Assembly: GCF_004137685.1 (NCBI RefSeq)
Contig: NZ_QYBB01000006.1
Location: 62,001 to 126,000 of the forward strand
Reading direction: 5' to 3'
Source of the DNA: Lichenibacterium minor
GTDB lineage: Bacteria > Pseudomonadota > Alphaproteobacteria > Rhizobiales > Beijerinckiaceae
DNA length: 64,000 bases
Part shown: one piece after another, positions 46,713 through 56,420 of the stretch
Layout of the letters: every line of letters starts with the position of its first letter
Position numbering within the stretch: position 1 is the stretch's first letter
The notes under the pieces: generated by a model
The model's database searches: none
Seen by the model: the letters and a program-made list of their open reading frames with translations, nothing else
What the model was told of the DNA's origin: nothing
Made by a program: the position numbers and the translations under genes

Positions 46713-47675
46713 ATGGCCGTCTATACCGACGTTTCCGACGCCGAGCTTTCCGCCTTCCTCGACCGCTACGACATGGGCGCGCTGCTGTCCTGCAAGGGCA
46801 TCGCCGAGGGGGTCGAGAACTCGAACTACTTCGTCCACACCGAGGGCGGCAATTTCATCCTGACGCTCTACGAGAAGCGCGTGTCCGCCGACGACCTGCC
46901 GTTCTTCATCGGGTTGATGGACCACCTGGCGTCGCGCGGGCTGAACTGCCCCCGGCCGGTGCGCGACCGCGCCGGCGAGGCGCTCGGCACCCTCAACGGC
47001 CGGCCCGCCGCATTGGTGACGTTCCTCGACGGCGTGTGGATCAAGCAGCCCTCGGCGGAGCATTGCGGCGCGCTCGGCCGGGCGATGGCGGAACTGCACC
47101 GCGCCGGCGCCGATTTCCCGCTGCGCCGCCCCAACGGCCTGTCCGTCGACAGTTGGCCCGCGCTCTTCGCCGCCGCGGGTCCCGGGGCCGACGGCGTGGC
47201 GCCGGGCCTGTCGGCGCTGGTCCGCGAGGAGCTCGCGGTGCTCGCCGACCGCTGGCCGCGCGGCCTGCCCGAGGGGGTGGTCCACGCGGACCTGTTTCCC
47301 GACAACGTGTTCTTCCTCGGCGACCGTTTGAGCGGGCTCATCGACTTCTACTTCGCCTGCACGGACGCGCTCAGCTACGACCTCGCGGTCTGCCTCAACG
47401 CGTGGTGCTTCGCGCCGGACGGCGCCTTCGACCCCGCCCGGGGACGGGCGCTGCTCGACGGCTACCGGGCGGTGCGGCCGCTGTCGGCGGCCGAGGTCGA
47501 GGCCCTGCCGGTGCTGGCCCGGGGCGCCGCCCTGCGCTTCATGCTCACGCGCCTCGTCGATTGGCTGAACGTGCCGCCGGGCGCGCTGGTGAGGCCCAAG
47601 GACCCGAAGGAATACCTCGCCAAGCTGCGCTTTCACCGGACGGTAAGCTCGGCGGAGGCATACGGCTTCGCATGA
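46713..47675 (+). CDS. thrB: Homoserine kinase (ThrB, APH-fold type)
   Basis: Phosphorylates homoserine on the way to threonine. The 320-residue protein is the alphaproteobacterial ThrB of the aminoglycoside-phosphotransferase fold, not the GHMP type: [28 protein letters not shown] at the start, [13 protein letters not shown] catalytic loop, and [21 protein letters not shown] metal block. Translationally coupled to rnhA (ATGA), the usual order in this class. Confidence 0.95.
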   Translation: MAVYTDVSDAELSAFLDRYDMGALLSCKGIAEGVENSNYFVHTEGGNFILTLYEKRVSADDLPFFIGLMDHLASRGLNCPRPVRDRAGEALGTLNGRPAALVTFLDGVWIKQPSAEHCGALGRAMAELHRAGADFPLRRPNGLSVDSWPALFAAAGPGADGVAPGLSALVREELAVLADRWPRGLPEGVVHADLFPDNVFFLGDRLSGLIDFYFACTDALSYDLAVCLNAWCFAPDGAFDPARGRALLDGYRAVRPLSAAEVEALPVLARGAALRFMLTRLVDWLNVPPGALVRPKDPKEYLAKLRFHRTVSSAEAYGFA

Positions 47676-48115
47676 CCGACACGATCACGATCTGGACCGA
47701 CGGCGCCTGCTCGGGCAACCCCGGTCCCGGGGGCTGGGGGGCCATCCTGCGGCTCGCCGGCGCCGACCGCGAGCTCAAGGGCGGCGCGCCCGACACCACC
47801 AACAACCGCATGGAGCTGATGGCCGCCATCACGGCGCTGCAGTCGCTCGACGAGCGCAGCGACGTCGACCTCCACACCGATTCCCAATACGTGCGCGGCG
47901 GCATCACCGGCTGGATGGCGGGTTGGAAGCGCAACGGCTGGCGCACGGCCGACAAGAAGCCGGTGAAGAACATGGAGCTGTGGCAGCAGCTCGACGCCGC
48001 CACGGCCCGCCACACCGTGCGCTGGCATTGGGTGAAGGGCCACGCCGGTCACCCCGAGAACGAGCGCGCCGACCTGCTCGCCCGCCAGGGCATGGCGCCG
48101 TTCCTGCGGCGGTGA
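47672..48115 (+). CDS. rnhA: Ribonuclease HI
   Basis: Cleaves RNA in RNA-DNA hybrids. The 147-residue protein has the four acidic catalytic residues in [34 protein letters not shown] and ENERADLLA, and the basic handle [17 protein letters not shown]. The start overlaps the thrB stop by four bases. Confidence 0.97.
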   Translation: MTDTITIWTDGACSGNPGPGGWGAILRLAGADRELKGGAPDTTNNRMELMAAITALQSLDERSDVDLHTDSQYVRGGITGWMAGWKRNGWRTADKKPVKNMELWQQLDAATARHTVRWHWVKGHAGHPENERADLLARQGMAPFLRR

Positions 48116-48161
48116 CGGGCCGGCGCTCGCCAACCGTCGCCTCGCCCTGTAGGGTCCGGGC

Positions 48162-48845
48162 ATGACACCAGCCCTGCTCTTCGACATGGACGGGACGCTC
48201 GTCGACACCGAGCACCTCCATTTCTCGGCCTTCCAGACCGTGCTGGCGCCCCATGGCGTCGAGCTGAGCTGGGGAGACTACCGCACCTTCATCATGGGCC
48301 AGCCCAACCGCGCCATCGCGGCGCATTTCCTGGGGCATGTGCCGGCCGCCGACCATGCGGCCGTCATGGACGACAAGGAAGCGCGCTACCGCTCGCTCGT
48401 CACCGACGTCGACCCCGCCTCGGGCCTGATGGACCTGCTCGACTGGGCCGACGCCGAAGGCATCCCCTACGCGGTCGTCACCAACGCGCCCCGCGCCAAT
48501 GCCGAGCTGGTGCTCGAAGCGCTGGGGATCCGCGGCCGGGTCAAGGCCGTGGTGCCCGGCGACGAGGTCGAGAGCCCGAAGCCCCACCCAATGCCCTACC
48601 TCACCGCCGCCGCCATGATCGGCGGCGACCTGGCCCGCACCGTCGCGTTCGAGGATTCCGGGTCGGGGCTCGCGTCGGCGCTGGCCGCCGGGCTGCCGGT
48701 CGTCGGCATCGGCTCGGCGCTCGACGAGAACGGCCTGCGGAAGGGCGGCGCCGGGCTGCTGATCCAGGATTACCGCGACCCCCGGCTGATGGGCTTCGTC
48801 AAGCGGCACCTCGGCCTCGATGCCGGAACCCCTTCCGCACCCTGA
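48162..48845 (+). CDS. HAD-superfamily phosphatase (PGP/beta-PGM-like)
   Basis: A 227-residue HAD hydrolase with motif I LFDMDGTLVDTE, motif II VVTNAPR, lysine in ESPKPHP and motif IV VAFEDSGSG. The helical cap sits between motifs I and II, as in phosphoglycolate phosphatases and sugar phosphatases. Substrate is not predictable. It begins 46 bp after rnhA and may be part of the thrB-rnhA transcript. Confidence 0.88.
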   Translation: MTPALLFDMDGTLVDTEHLHFSAFQTVLAPHGVELSWGDYRTFIMGQPNRAIAAHFLGHVPAADHAAVMDDKEARYRSLVTDVDPASGLMDLLDWADAEGIPYAVVTNAPRANAELVLEALGIRGRVKAVVPGDEVESPKPHPMPYLTAAAMIGGDLARTVAFEDSGSGLASALAAGLPVVGIGSALDENGLRKGGAGLLIQDYRDPRLMGFVKRHLGLDAGTPSAP

Positions 48846-48962
48846 CCACCGTCCCCATCTCTGCCGCACCGGCGCAGGTGCCGCGATGCCGCGCTTCCTT
48901 TTGCCGGTGCGCGGCGTTACCTGTCGTCGCGTGACGAAGCGGGAAAGGCCTCGACGTTCCAG

Positions 48963-49547
48963 ATGCGGTTGTCCCAGGTTCTCGTTCTGCTCGCCGCCGA
49001 GCCTGAGGAGCGCATCAGCTTCCGAGACATCCTCGCCATACTGAGCGAGCGCTCATTCGCGATCCTCGTCGTGCTGCTGGGGCTCCCGAACTGCCTTCCC
49101 ATGCCGCCGCCGATCCCGACCGTGTCGGCGCTGCTGCTCATCATGATCGCCCTGCAGATGCTGGTCCGCCGCCCGGAGCCCTGGTTCCCGGGCGTGGTGC
49201 TGCGGGGCTCGGTGGCGCGCAGCGACGTGCTGCGGGCGGTGAAGCGCGCCCTTCCCGTGGTCAGCCGGCTGGAGCGCTGGTCGCGGCCGCGGCTGTCCGT
49301 GTTCGAGCCGCGGCTCGCATCCCTGCTCAGCGCCATCCTGCTGCTGCTGATGTCGGTGGGCATGCTGCTGGCGGCGCCGCTGATCGGCCAGGTGCCCTAT
49401 GGCCTCGCCGTGTGCCTGTTCGGTCTCGGGCAGATCGAGCGCGACGGCGTGCTGGTGCTCAGCGGCATGGCGGCGGGCGCCGTCGGCGTGGCCCTGAGTG
49501 CGAGCTTCATCTACGGCGTCGTCGAGGCCATCCGCAACCTCGTCTGA
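48963..49547 (+). CDS. ExoD-like exopolysaccharide synthesis protein
   Basis: A 194-residue membrane protein matching the ExoD family: EERISFRDILAILSERSFAILVVLLGLPNCLPMPPPIP at the N-terminus, then about three more hydrophobic segments and an RPRLSVFEPRLASLLSAI loop. In Sinorhizobium exoD mutants are altered in exopolysaccharide and nodule invasion. The molecular role is unknown. Monocistronic. Confidence 0.9.
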   Translation: MRLSQVLVLLAAEPEERISFRDILAILSERSFAILVVLLGLPNCLPMPPPIPTVSALLLIMIALQMLVRRPEPWFPGVVLRGSVARSDVLRAVKRALPVVSRLERWSRPRLSVFEPRLASLLSAILLLLMSVGMLLAAPLIGQVPYGLAVCLFGLGQIERDGVLVLSGMAAGAVGVALSASFIYGVVEAIRNLV

Positions 49548-49602
49548 ACCCCGTTCGGATCCGCGCCGTTGCCCTCCGCATCCACGTCGGGGAGGGAAAT
49601 CG

Positions 49603-50238
49603 ATGAAGCTTTATTGGGGCAAGCACACTTGTGCGATCGGCATCCACGTCTTGCTGGATGAGTTGGGCGCCAAGTTCGATCTCGAAGAGGTCGACGTCCT
49701 CGGCGGCGAGAACAAGAAAGAGCCCTTCGAAACGATCAACCCGAAGAAGAAAGTGCCGCTGCTCGTCCGGGACGACGGCTCGAAGCTCACGGAATATGGC
49801 GCCATCGCGACCTGGCTGGCGCTGGCCAACCCCGACGCCAAGCTGATCCCCGAAGGCGTCGAGGACCGCGTCCGCATGATCGAGATCATGGACTACGCGG
49901 TGGGCACGCTGCACGGGCAAGCCTTCGGCCGCGTCTTCATGCCGGCGAAGTTCGAGCCGAAGGACCTCCTCCACAAGGCGGGGCTCGGGCAGGCGACCAC
50001 CAAGGCCGAAGGGTTGGAGATGGTGAAGCAGGGCTTCGCGATCATCGACCGTCAGCTCGCCGGAAAGCCCTACGTGGGCGGGCCGAATTTCTCCATCGGC
50101 GACACGGCGCTGTTCTACTGCGAGCGCTGGGCGCCGCAGGTCGAGGTGGCGCTGCCGCCGAACGTCGCCGCCCACTTCGACCGGATGAAGGCGCGGCCGA
50201 GCGTCCGGCGCGCGCTGGAAGTCTACGGCGAAGCCTGA
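49603..50238 (+). CDS. Glutathione S-transferase
   Basis: A 211-residue cytosolic GST. The thioredoxin-like N-domain begins KLYWGKHTCAIGIHVLLDELG, with Cys10 where beta-class GSTs have their catalytic cysteine; KKKVPLLVRDDGSKLTEYGAIATWLA carries the cis-proline and the glutathione Glu/Ser site. The helical C-domain has the usual GPNFSIGDTALFYCERW block. GGGGAGGG precedes ATG 49603. Convergent with the transglutaminase gene, sharing a hairpin. Confidence 0.92.
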   Translation: MKLYWGKHTCAIGIHVLLDELGAKFDLEEVDVLGGENKKEPFETINPKKKVPLLVRDDGSKLTEYGAIATWLALANPDAKLIPEGVEDRVRMIEIMDYAVGTLHGQAFGRVFMPAKFEPKDLLHKAGLGQATTKAEGLEMVKQGFAIIDRQLAGKPYVGGPNFSIGDTALFYCERWAPQVEVALPPNVAAHFDRMKARPSVRRALEVYGEA

Positions 50239-50250
50239 ACCCCGGCAGGA

Positions 50251-50281
50251 CCCTTCTCCCGGCGGGTGGGTGGGAGAAGGG
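50251..50281. terminator. Shared hairpin between convergent GST and transglutaminase genes
   Basis: CCCTTCTCCC and GGGAGAAGGG form a perfect 10-bp stem around an 11-base loop, 13 bp after the GST stop and seven bases before the opposite stop. There is no T-run on either side. Confidence 0.6.
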
Positions 50282-50287
50282 CCGCCT

Positions 50288-53200
50288 TCAGACCCAGGCC
50301 GGGCGGCGGAGGTCCAGCGTCATCGGGAACTCGCCGACGCGCTCCTCGGGCGGCACCGGGATGGTGCCGCTGGTGTGGCCCAGCCCGGTGAACCGGGCGC
50401 GGCGGCGGGCTTCCGCCTCGAAGGCGTTGACCGGGAACGTGTCGTAGCTCCGGCCACCGGGATGCGACACGGCGTACACGCAGCCGCCGATCGAGCGCTG
50501 CGACCACCGGTCGACGATGTCGAAGGTGAGGGGCGCCTGCACCCGCACGAAGGGCTGCATGGAGCGCGACGGCTGCCACGCCTTGAAGCGCACGCCCGCC
50601 ACGTATTCGCCCGCCACCGCGGTGGCGGTCAGCGGCACGGGACGCCCGTTGCACAGAACGACGTGGCGGCCCGGGGTGGCGCCGGACAGCTTCACCTGCA
50701 CGCGCTCCACCGAGGAATCGACGTAGCGCGCCGTGCCGGAGGACGAGCCTTCCTCGCCCAGCACGTGCCACGGCTCCAGCGCCTGCCTGAGCTCCAGCTT
50801 CACGCCGTGATATTCCACGGTGCCGTAATGCGGGAAGCGGAACTCGCGCTGCGCGTCGAACCAGGCGGGGTCGAGCTCGTAGCCGGCGCCCGCGAGGTCG
50901 CGCAGCACTTCGGCGAAGTCCTGCTCGACGAAATGCGGCAGCATGAACTTGTCGTGCAGCGACGTGCCCCAGCGCACGAGCGCGCCGTCGAGCGGCTCGC
51001 GCCAGAACCATGCCACCAGCGCCCGCACCAGGAGCTGCTGGGCGAGGCTCATGCGCGCGTCCGGCGGCATCTCGAAGGCGCGGAACTCGACGAGGCCGAG
51101 CCGGCCGGTGGCGCTGTCCGGCGACCACAGCTTGTCGATGCAGATTTCGGCGCGATGGGTGTTGCCGGTGACGTCGACGAGAAGGTTGCGGAACAGCCGG
51201 TCCACCATCCAGGGCCGGATGTTGGGCTCCTCCGGCCCGGGGACCTGGCTCAGCGCCACCTCCATCTCGTAGAGGCCGTCGTGGCGGGCCTCGTCGATGC
51301 GGGGCGCCTGGCTGGTCGGCCCGATGTACATGCCGGAGAACATCATCGACAGGCACGGGTGGCGCTGCCAGTAGAGGATGATGCTCTTCAGCAGGTCCGG
51401 CCGGCGCACGAAGGGCGAGTCGTTCGGCGTCGCGCCGCCGAGCACAACGTGGTTGCCGCCGCCCGTGCCGGTGTGGCGCCCGTCCGTCATGAACTTGTCG
51501 GCGCCGAGCCGCACCGCGCGCGCGTCCTCGTAGAGGCCGCGGGTGATCTCCACCGCCTGGTCCCAGCTCGCCGCGGGCTGGACGTTGACCTCGATGACGC
51601 CCGGGTCCGGCGTCACCTTGATGACGTTGATGCGGGGATCGTAGGGCGGGTCGTAGCCCTCGATGTGCACCGTGAGGCCGAGGTCGGCCGTGGCGCCTTC
51701 GACGGCCGTCATCAGCTCGAGGTAGTCCTCCAGCCGGTCCACCGGCGGCATGAACACGCAGAGCTGGCCGTCGCGGGGCTCCACCGCGAAGGCGGTGCGG
51801 ACCTCGGGGTCGTTGCGGTTGTAGTCGGCCGGGGGCACCGACAGCGGCTTCGCGGCCCGCGATTCCGTGATGGTGGTGAGCTGGTCGGGGTCCGGCAGCG
51901 GCGCGCGCGGCTCCGTCGGGTCCTGCGGGGCCGCGTAGGGGAAGCGGCTCGGCGGGATGTAGTCGAGCGATTCCAGCGGCAGGCGGAAGCCGAGCGGCGA
52001 GTCGCCGGGGGTGAGGAAGATGTTCTCGCGGCGCGTGTGCCAGATCTCGCTGGCCCAATCGCGGCCCCAGCGGGTGATGGGCATGACGTAGCCGGCGGGC
52101 GTGGAAAGGCCGCGGGCGAAGACGCGCGAGATGCGCGCCCGCTGCTCCACCGTGCCGACCGGCGACTGCAGCGCGTCGATCTCGCGCGGGAGCTGGGCTT
52201 CCTTCAGCAGCCAGTGCGCGGGGTCCTCGTAGGCCGGCTGCACGTAGGAATGTTCGAGCCCGAGCCGGTGCGCGATGGCCCCCATGAGCCGCTGCGCGTC
52301 CTCGATCCTGGCGCTCTTCGGCCCGGTTTCGCTGGCGATGAGGCCCGGGTCGCGCCAGATCGGCAGCCCGTCCTTGCGCCAGTAGAGCGCGAAGGCCCAG
52401 CGCGGCAGGCTTTCGCCGGGGTACCACTTGCCCTGGCCGTAGTGCAGGAAGCCGCCCGGCGCGAAGCGGGTGCGCAGGCGGCGGATCAGCTGGTCGGCCA
52501 AGCCGCGCTTGGTGGGGCCGACGGCTTCGGAGTTCCACTCGGGCGCTTCGAAATCGTCGATGGAGATGAAGGTGGGCTCGCCGCCGGTGGTGAGCCGCAC
52601 GTCCCCGGCGCGCAGGTCGGCGTCCACGCGCCGGCCGAGCGCGTCGAGCGCCGCCCAGGCCTCGTCCGAGAAGGGCAGGGAGATGCGCGGCGCTTCGGCG
52701 ACGCGCGTCACCTCCATGGAATGGTCGAAGGTGATCTCGCAGGGGTCGAGGGCCCCCGAGATCGGCGCCGCCGCCCGGTAATGCGGGGTCGCGGCGAGCG
52801 GGATGTGGCCTTCGCCGCAGAGCAGGCCCGAGGTGGCATCGAGCCCGATCCAGCCCGCGCCGGGGAGGTACACCTCGGCCCAGGCGTGCAGGTCGGTGAA
52901 ATCGTGGCGGGTGCCGAGCGGGCCCGACACGGGATCGATGTCGGCCCGGAGCTGGATCAGGTAGCCCGACACGAAGCGCGCCGCGAGGCCGAGGCCGCGC
53001 AGGATCGACACCATCAGCCAGGCCGAGTCGCGGCAGGAGCCCGACGCCTTGGTCAGCGTTTCCTCGGGCTCCTGGGTGCCCGGCTCCAAACGGATGACGT
53101 AGGCGATCTCGTTGGACAGGCGGGTGTTGATGTCGATCAGGACGTCGATCGAGCGGCGCGGCTCGCGCGACACCGTGTCGAGGAAGGCCTGCACCCGCGG

Positions 53201-53572
53201 GGTGGGCGGCGCGTCGTCGAGGTAGGCGGCGACCTCCGCGCGCGTTTCGGCGTCGTAGCTGAAGGGAAAGGTTTCGGCGATCGGCTCGACGAAGAAGTCG
53301 AACGGATTGATCACCGCCATCTCGGCCGACAGGTCGACCTCGATGCGCAGGTGATCGGTCTTTTCCGTGAAGACGAGGCGCGCCAGCCAGTTGCCGTGGG
53401 GATCCTGCTGCCAGTTGATGAAGTGGCTCTGCGGGCTGACCTTCAGCGCGTAGCTCGGGATCTCGGTCCGACAATGGGGCGCCGGCCGCAGCCGGATCAC
53501 CTGCGGCCCCAGCGAGACGGGCCGGTCGTAGCGATAATCCGTGACGTGATTGATCGCGGCGCGCACCGGCAT
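50288..53572 (-). CDS. Large transglutaminase-like protein with DUF2126 domain
   Basis: A 1094-residue cytosolic protein. The N-terminal quarter is a bacterial transglutaminase/protease fold: [22 protein letters not shown] opening, catalytic Cys180 in GSCRDSAWL, then histidine and aspartate in [25 protein letters not shown]. The rest is DUF2126, an ATP-grasp/amidoligase-like region of unknown activity. AAGGAGG precedes ATG 53572. In many genomes it sits with a second transglutaminase, an alpha-E protein and a circularly permuted ATP-grasp protein; none is here. Expected to cross-link or ligate peptides (inference). Confidence 0.9.
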   Translation of the reverse strand: MPVRAAINHVTDYRYDRPVSLGPQVIRLRPAPHCRTEIPSYALKVSPQSHFINWQQDPHGNWLARLVFTEKTDHLRIEVDLSAEMAVINPFDFFVEPIAETFPFSYDAETRAEVAAYLDDAPPTPRVQAFLDTVSREPRRSIDVLIDINTRLSNEIAYVIRLEPGTQEPEETLTKASGSCRDSAWLMVSILRGLGLAARFVSGYLIQLRADIDPVSGPLGTRHDFTDLHAWAEVYLPGAGWIGLDATSGLLCGEGHIPLAATPHYRAAAPISGALDPCEITFDHSMEVTRVAEAPRISLPFSDEAWAALDALGRRVDADLRAGDVRLTTGGEPTFISIDDFEAPEWNSEAVGPTKRGLADQLIRRLRTRFAPGGFLHYGQGKWYPGESLPRWAFALYWRKDGLPIWRDPGLIASETGPKSARIEDAQRLMGAIAHRLGLEHSYVQPAYEDPAHWLLKEAQLPREIDALQSPVGTVEQRARISRVFARGLSTPAGYVMPITRWGRDWASEIWHTRRENIFLTPGDSPLGFRLPLESLDYIPPSRFPYAAPQDPTEPRAPLPDPDQLTTITESRAAKPLSVPPADYNRNDPEVRTAFAVEPRDGQLCVFMPPVDRLEDYLELMTAVEGATADLGLTVHIEGYDPPYDPRINVIKVTPDPGVIEVNVQPAASWDQAVEITRGLYEDARAVRLGADKFMTDGRHTGTGGGNHVVLGGATPNDSPFVRRPDLLKSIILYWQRHPCLSMMFSGMYIGPTSQAPRIDEARHDGLYEMEVALSQVPGPEEPNIRPWMVDRLFRNLLVDVTGNTHRAEICIDKLWSPDSATGRLGLVEFRAFEMPPDARMSLAQQLLVRALVAWFWREPLDGALVRWGTSLHDKFMLPHFVEQDFAEVLRDLAGAGYELDPAWFDAQREFRFPHYGTVEYHGVKLELRQALEPWHVLGEEGSSSGTARYVDSSVERVQVKLSGATPGRHVVLCNGRPVPLTATAVAGEYVAGVRFKAWQPSRSMQPFVRVQAPLTFDIVDRWSQRSIGGCVYAVSHPGGRSYDTFPVNAFEAEARRRARFTGLGHTSGTIPVPPEERVGEFPMTLDLRRPAWV

Positions 53573-53820
53573 CGCGGCCTCCTTCGGGAACTGTCGTGGG
53601 ATGAAAATGCCGCAAAGGGCTTGGCGGGTCCGTACGGGCCGCATCCCCCGTCGTCAACCACACGGCGTGCTCAAATGTTGGGCCGGCCCGGTGCGTGCGA
53701 GGCGCGCCGTGCAAGGGGGGATCGCCACCGGTCGCCGGCCGCAGGCGAGCCATGCACCCAAAGCGGGTTCGAAGCGTTTCGCAACGCACCATCACCAACC
53801 CCGGGGCAGGACGACGCGCG

Positions 53821-54216
53821 ATGACGACCGAACTCACGACCCTGGCCTGGACGCTGGTCCTGGCGCTGATCTACATCGGCCTGCCGTCGCAGCTCCGCAC
53901 GATCGAGACCGGCACGGCCTACAACGCCAGCGCCCGCGACGACGAAGGGCCGCCGGTGGGCGTCATCACCGGCCGGCTGCAGCGGGCCCAGATGAACCTG
54001 TTCGAAACGCTGCCGCTGTTCATCGGCGCGGTGCTGATCGCGCATGTGGGCGGCCGAAACGGCGCCCTGACGGGCTGGGGCGTGTCGCTCTACTTCTGGG
54101 CGCGGGTCGTGTACCTGCCGCTCTACGCGTTCGGGGTGCCCTACGTGCGGTCGCTGGTGTGGCTGGTGTCGCTGGCCGGACTGATCATGGTCATCGTCGC
54201 CGACCTGCATGGCTGA
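53821..54216 (+). CDS. MAPEG family membrane protein
   Basis: A 131-residue membrane protein with four hydrophobic helices and the MAPEG pattern RLQRAQMNLFETLPLFIGAVLIA followed by YFWARVVYLPLYAFG. MAPEG proteins act on eicosanoids or glutathione conjugates in eukaryotes; the bacterial role is unclear. ATG 53821 was chosen because the first helix follows directly. Convergent with ETF-QO. Confidence 0.9.
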   Translation: MTTELTTLAWTLVLALIYIGLPSQLRTIETGTAYNASARDDEGPPVGVITGRLQRAQMNLFETLPLFIGAVLIAHVGGRNGALTGWGVSLYFWARVVYLPLYAFGVPYVRSLVWLVSLAGLIMVIVADLHG

Positions 54217-54401
54217 CGGGAAGCCTCGCCCGGCGGGGCGGTGCGCTCCCCCGGGCGGATATTCGCCCCCGTGAGGCGACACGGCCCGATGCCGCCACCC
54301 AGGCGCCGTGCCGCCAAGCGATGCGGGGGCGCGGTGTCGAGCGGGGCCGTCGGCGGGAGGTGCCCGCGCGCGAAGCCGCGGACGGCTTCGCCGACCCGCT
54401 G

Positions 54402-56096
54402 TCACATGTTCGGGTAGTTCGGCCCGCCGCCCCCCTCGGGCGGGATCCAGGTGATGTTCTGCGACGGGTCCTTGATGTCGCACGTCTTGCAGTGGACGCA
54501 GTTCTGGGCGTTGATCTGGAACCGCGGCTCGGTCTTGCTCGCCTCGTCGGCGTACACGACCTCGTAGACGCCTGCCGGGCAGTACAGCCGCGCCGGCTCG
54601 CCGTAGAGCGGCAGGTTGCGGGCGATCGGGATCGACGGGTCGGCCAGCACGAGGTGGGCCGGCTGGTTCTCCTCGTGGTTCGTGCCCGACAGGTAGACCG
54701 AGGACAGCTTGTCGAAGCTGAGCACGCCGTCGGGCTTCGGGTAGGCGATCGGCGTCACCTCGGCGAGCGGCTTCAGCGTGGCGTGGTCGGGCTTGCCGTG
54801 GCTCAGCGTGCCGAAGGGCGACGCCCCGAAGACCTGCTCGCACCACATGTCGATGCCGCCGAGCGCCACGCCGGGCATCGTGCCGAACTTCGACCACAGC
54901 GGCTTGACGTTGCGCACGCGCTTCAGGTCCGTGCCGATCGCCGACGACCGCCACGCGTCCTCGAAGCTCGCGAGCTCGTCGTTGGCGCGTCCGGCGTCGA
55001 GCGCCCGCACGGCATGCTCGGCCGCCATCATGCCGCTGAGGATGGCGTTGTGGGACCCCTTGATGCGGGGAACGTTGACGAAACCCGCCGCGCAGCCGAT
55101 GAGCGCGCCGCCCGGGAACGACAGCTTCGGCACGGACTGCCAGCCCCCTTCCGTGATGGCGCGGGCCCCGTAGGCCAGGCGCTTGCCGCCTTTCAGCGTG
55201 TCGGCCATCATTGGATGGGTCTTGAAGCGCTGGAACTCGTCGAAGGGCGACAGCGTCGGGTTCTCGTAGTTCAGGTGGACCACGAAGCCGACGCTGACGA
55301 GGTTGTCCTCCATCCCGTACATGAAGGAGCCGCCGCCGGTGCGGTTGCCGAGGGGCCAGCCGAAGGAATGCTGCACGAGGCCGGCCTTGTGGGTGTCGGC
55401 CGGCACCTCCCACAGCTCCTTCAGGCCGATGCCGTACTTCTGCGGGTCGCGCCCCGCGTCGAGGTCGAACCGGCGGATGAGGCCCTTGGCGAGCGAGCCG
55501 CGGGCGCCCTCGGCCACCAGCACGTATTTGGCGCGCAGCTCCATGCCGCGCGTGTAGCCGTCGGTGACGGCGCCGTCCTTGCCGACGCCCATGTCGCCCG
55601 ACGCGACGCCGACGACCTCGCCGGCGTCGCCGTAGAGCACCTCGACGGCGGCGAAGCCGGGATAGATGTCGACGCCGAGCGCTTCGGCCTGACGGCCGAG
55701 GTAGCGCGACACGGTGGCGAGCGAGCCCACGAAGTTGCCGTGATTGCTCATCAGCTTCGGCATCAGGGCGTTGGGCAGGCGAAGGCCGCCGGCGGGGCCG
55801 AGGTAGTAGAAGCGGTCGTCCGTCACCGGCACGGTGAGCGGCCGGTCGTCGTGGCCGCGCCAATCGGGGAGCAGCGCGTCGAGCCCGGCGGGGTCGACGA
55901 CGACGCCGGACAGGATGTGGCTGCCGACCTCCGAGCCTTTTTCCAGCACGACGACGCCGAGGTCGGGTTGAAGCTGCTTCAGCCGAATCGCCGCTGCCAG
56001 GCCGGCGGGCCCGGCGCCCACCACCACGACGTCGAATTCCATCGCTTCGCGCGCCGGCGCTTCGAATGCCGACGTCGCGCCGTTGCCCTCGACCAT
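54402..56096 (-). CDS. Electron transfer flavoprotein-ubiquinone oxidoreductase
   Basis: A 564-residue membrane-associated flavoprotein that passes electrons from ETF (reduced by acyl-CoA and choline-derived dehydrogenases) to ubiquinone. FAD binding is VVVVGAGPAGLAAAIRL (about 24-40); the ubiquinone-side HILSGVVVDP follows; the C-terminal ferredoxin part has CPAGVYE and CVHCKTCDIKDPSQNITW holding the 4Fe-4S cluster. Length matches the family. The acyl-CoA dehydrogenase-like protein at 7 kb is a possible but unproven client. Confidence 0.96.
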   Translation of the reverse strand: MVEGNGATSAFEAPAREAMEFDVVVVGAGPAGLAAAIRLKQLQPDLGVVVLEKGSEVGSHILSGVVVDPAGLDALLPDWRGHDDRPLTVPVTDDRFYYLGPAGGLRLPNALMPKLMSNHGNFVGSLATVSRYLGRQAEALGVDIYPGFAAVEVLYGDAGEVVGVASGDMGVGKDGAVTDGYTRGMELRAKYVLVAEGARGSLAKGLIRRFDLDAGRDPQKYGIGLKELWEVPADTHKAGLVQHSFGWPLGNRTGGGSFMYGMEDNLVSVGFVVHLNYENPTLSPFDEFQRFKTHPMMADTLKGGKRLAYGARAITEGGWQSVPKLSFPGGALIGCAAGFVNVPRIKGSHNAILSGMMAAEHAVRALDAGRANDELASFEDAWRSSAIGTDLKRVRNVKPLWSKFGTMPGVALGGIDMWCEQVFGASPFGTLSHGKPDHATLKPLAEVTPIAYPKPDGVLSFDKLSSVYLSGTNHEENQPAHLVLADPSIPIARNLPLYGEPARLYCPAGVYEVVYADEASKTEPRFQINAQNCVHCKTCDIKDPSQNITWIPPEGGGGPNYPNM

Positions 56097-56420
56097 GTCG
56101 ATCCCGTTCCCTGTCCGCCCTCGTGCCGTGCGCCTTATCTAGGGATTGTGGTCCACCGGTGCAAATGCGGCGTTTATGATCTCCGGTATGGTGGAAACAC
56201 CATGGAGTCGACGCGACTTCCGAAGAACCGCCACGCCCGAGCCCGGGGCCGCGCGGCCGTGCCGCGCCCGTCGCCTCCGCGACGCCGCGAGCCTTGACCG
56301 GCCTTCAAGCCGCGCCGGGCGCCGCCCGCCCGGGTCCGGACCGGGGCCGCGCGCTCTTAACCCTTTTTCCAGACCTGACCGAGAATTCTAGCTAAATTAG
56401 CTCAATCCGGTGAGGACGCC
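56097..56420. other. 324-bp intergenic region before the chemoreceptor gene
   Basis: No convincing gene is seen. It holds a six-base-pair hairpin with a GAAA loop (ATGGTG/CACCAT, 56188-56203), a 31-codon arginine-rich frame from 56202 with no homology recognised, and near its end an AT-rich palindrome (56390-56402). Promoters for the divergent ETF-QO and chemoreceptor genes should both lie here. Confidence 0.5.
56390..56402. promoter_or_regulatory. AT-rich palindrome just upstream of the chemoreceptor start
   Basis: AGCTAAATTAGCT is a perfect inverted repeat with one central base, 18 bp before the GTG start. It is conspicuous in 70% GC sequence and could be a promoter -10 region or a regulator site. 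Confidence 0.4.

Noticed and set aside
50270..53824. An open frame of over 1180 codons on the plus strand opposite the DUF2126 gene.
   Set aside because: It is the antisense shadow of a strongly recognisable protein; its translation is His/Arg/Gly/Ala-rich without domains, as expected from third-position GC bias.
56146..56391. An 81-codon plus-strand frame upstream of the chemoreceptor.
   Set aside because: Basic, proline-rich translation without homology; it covers the promoter region of two genes.
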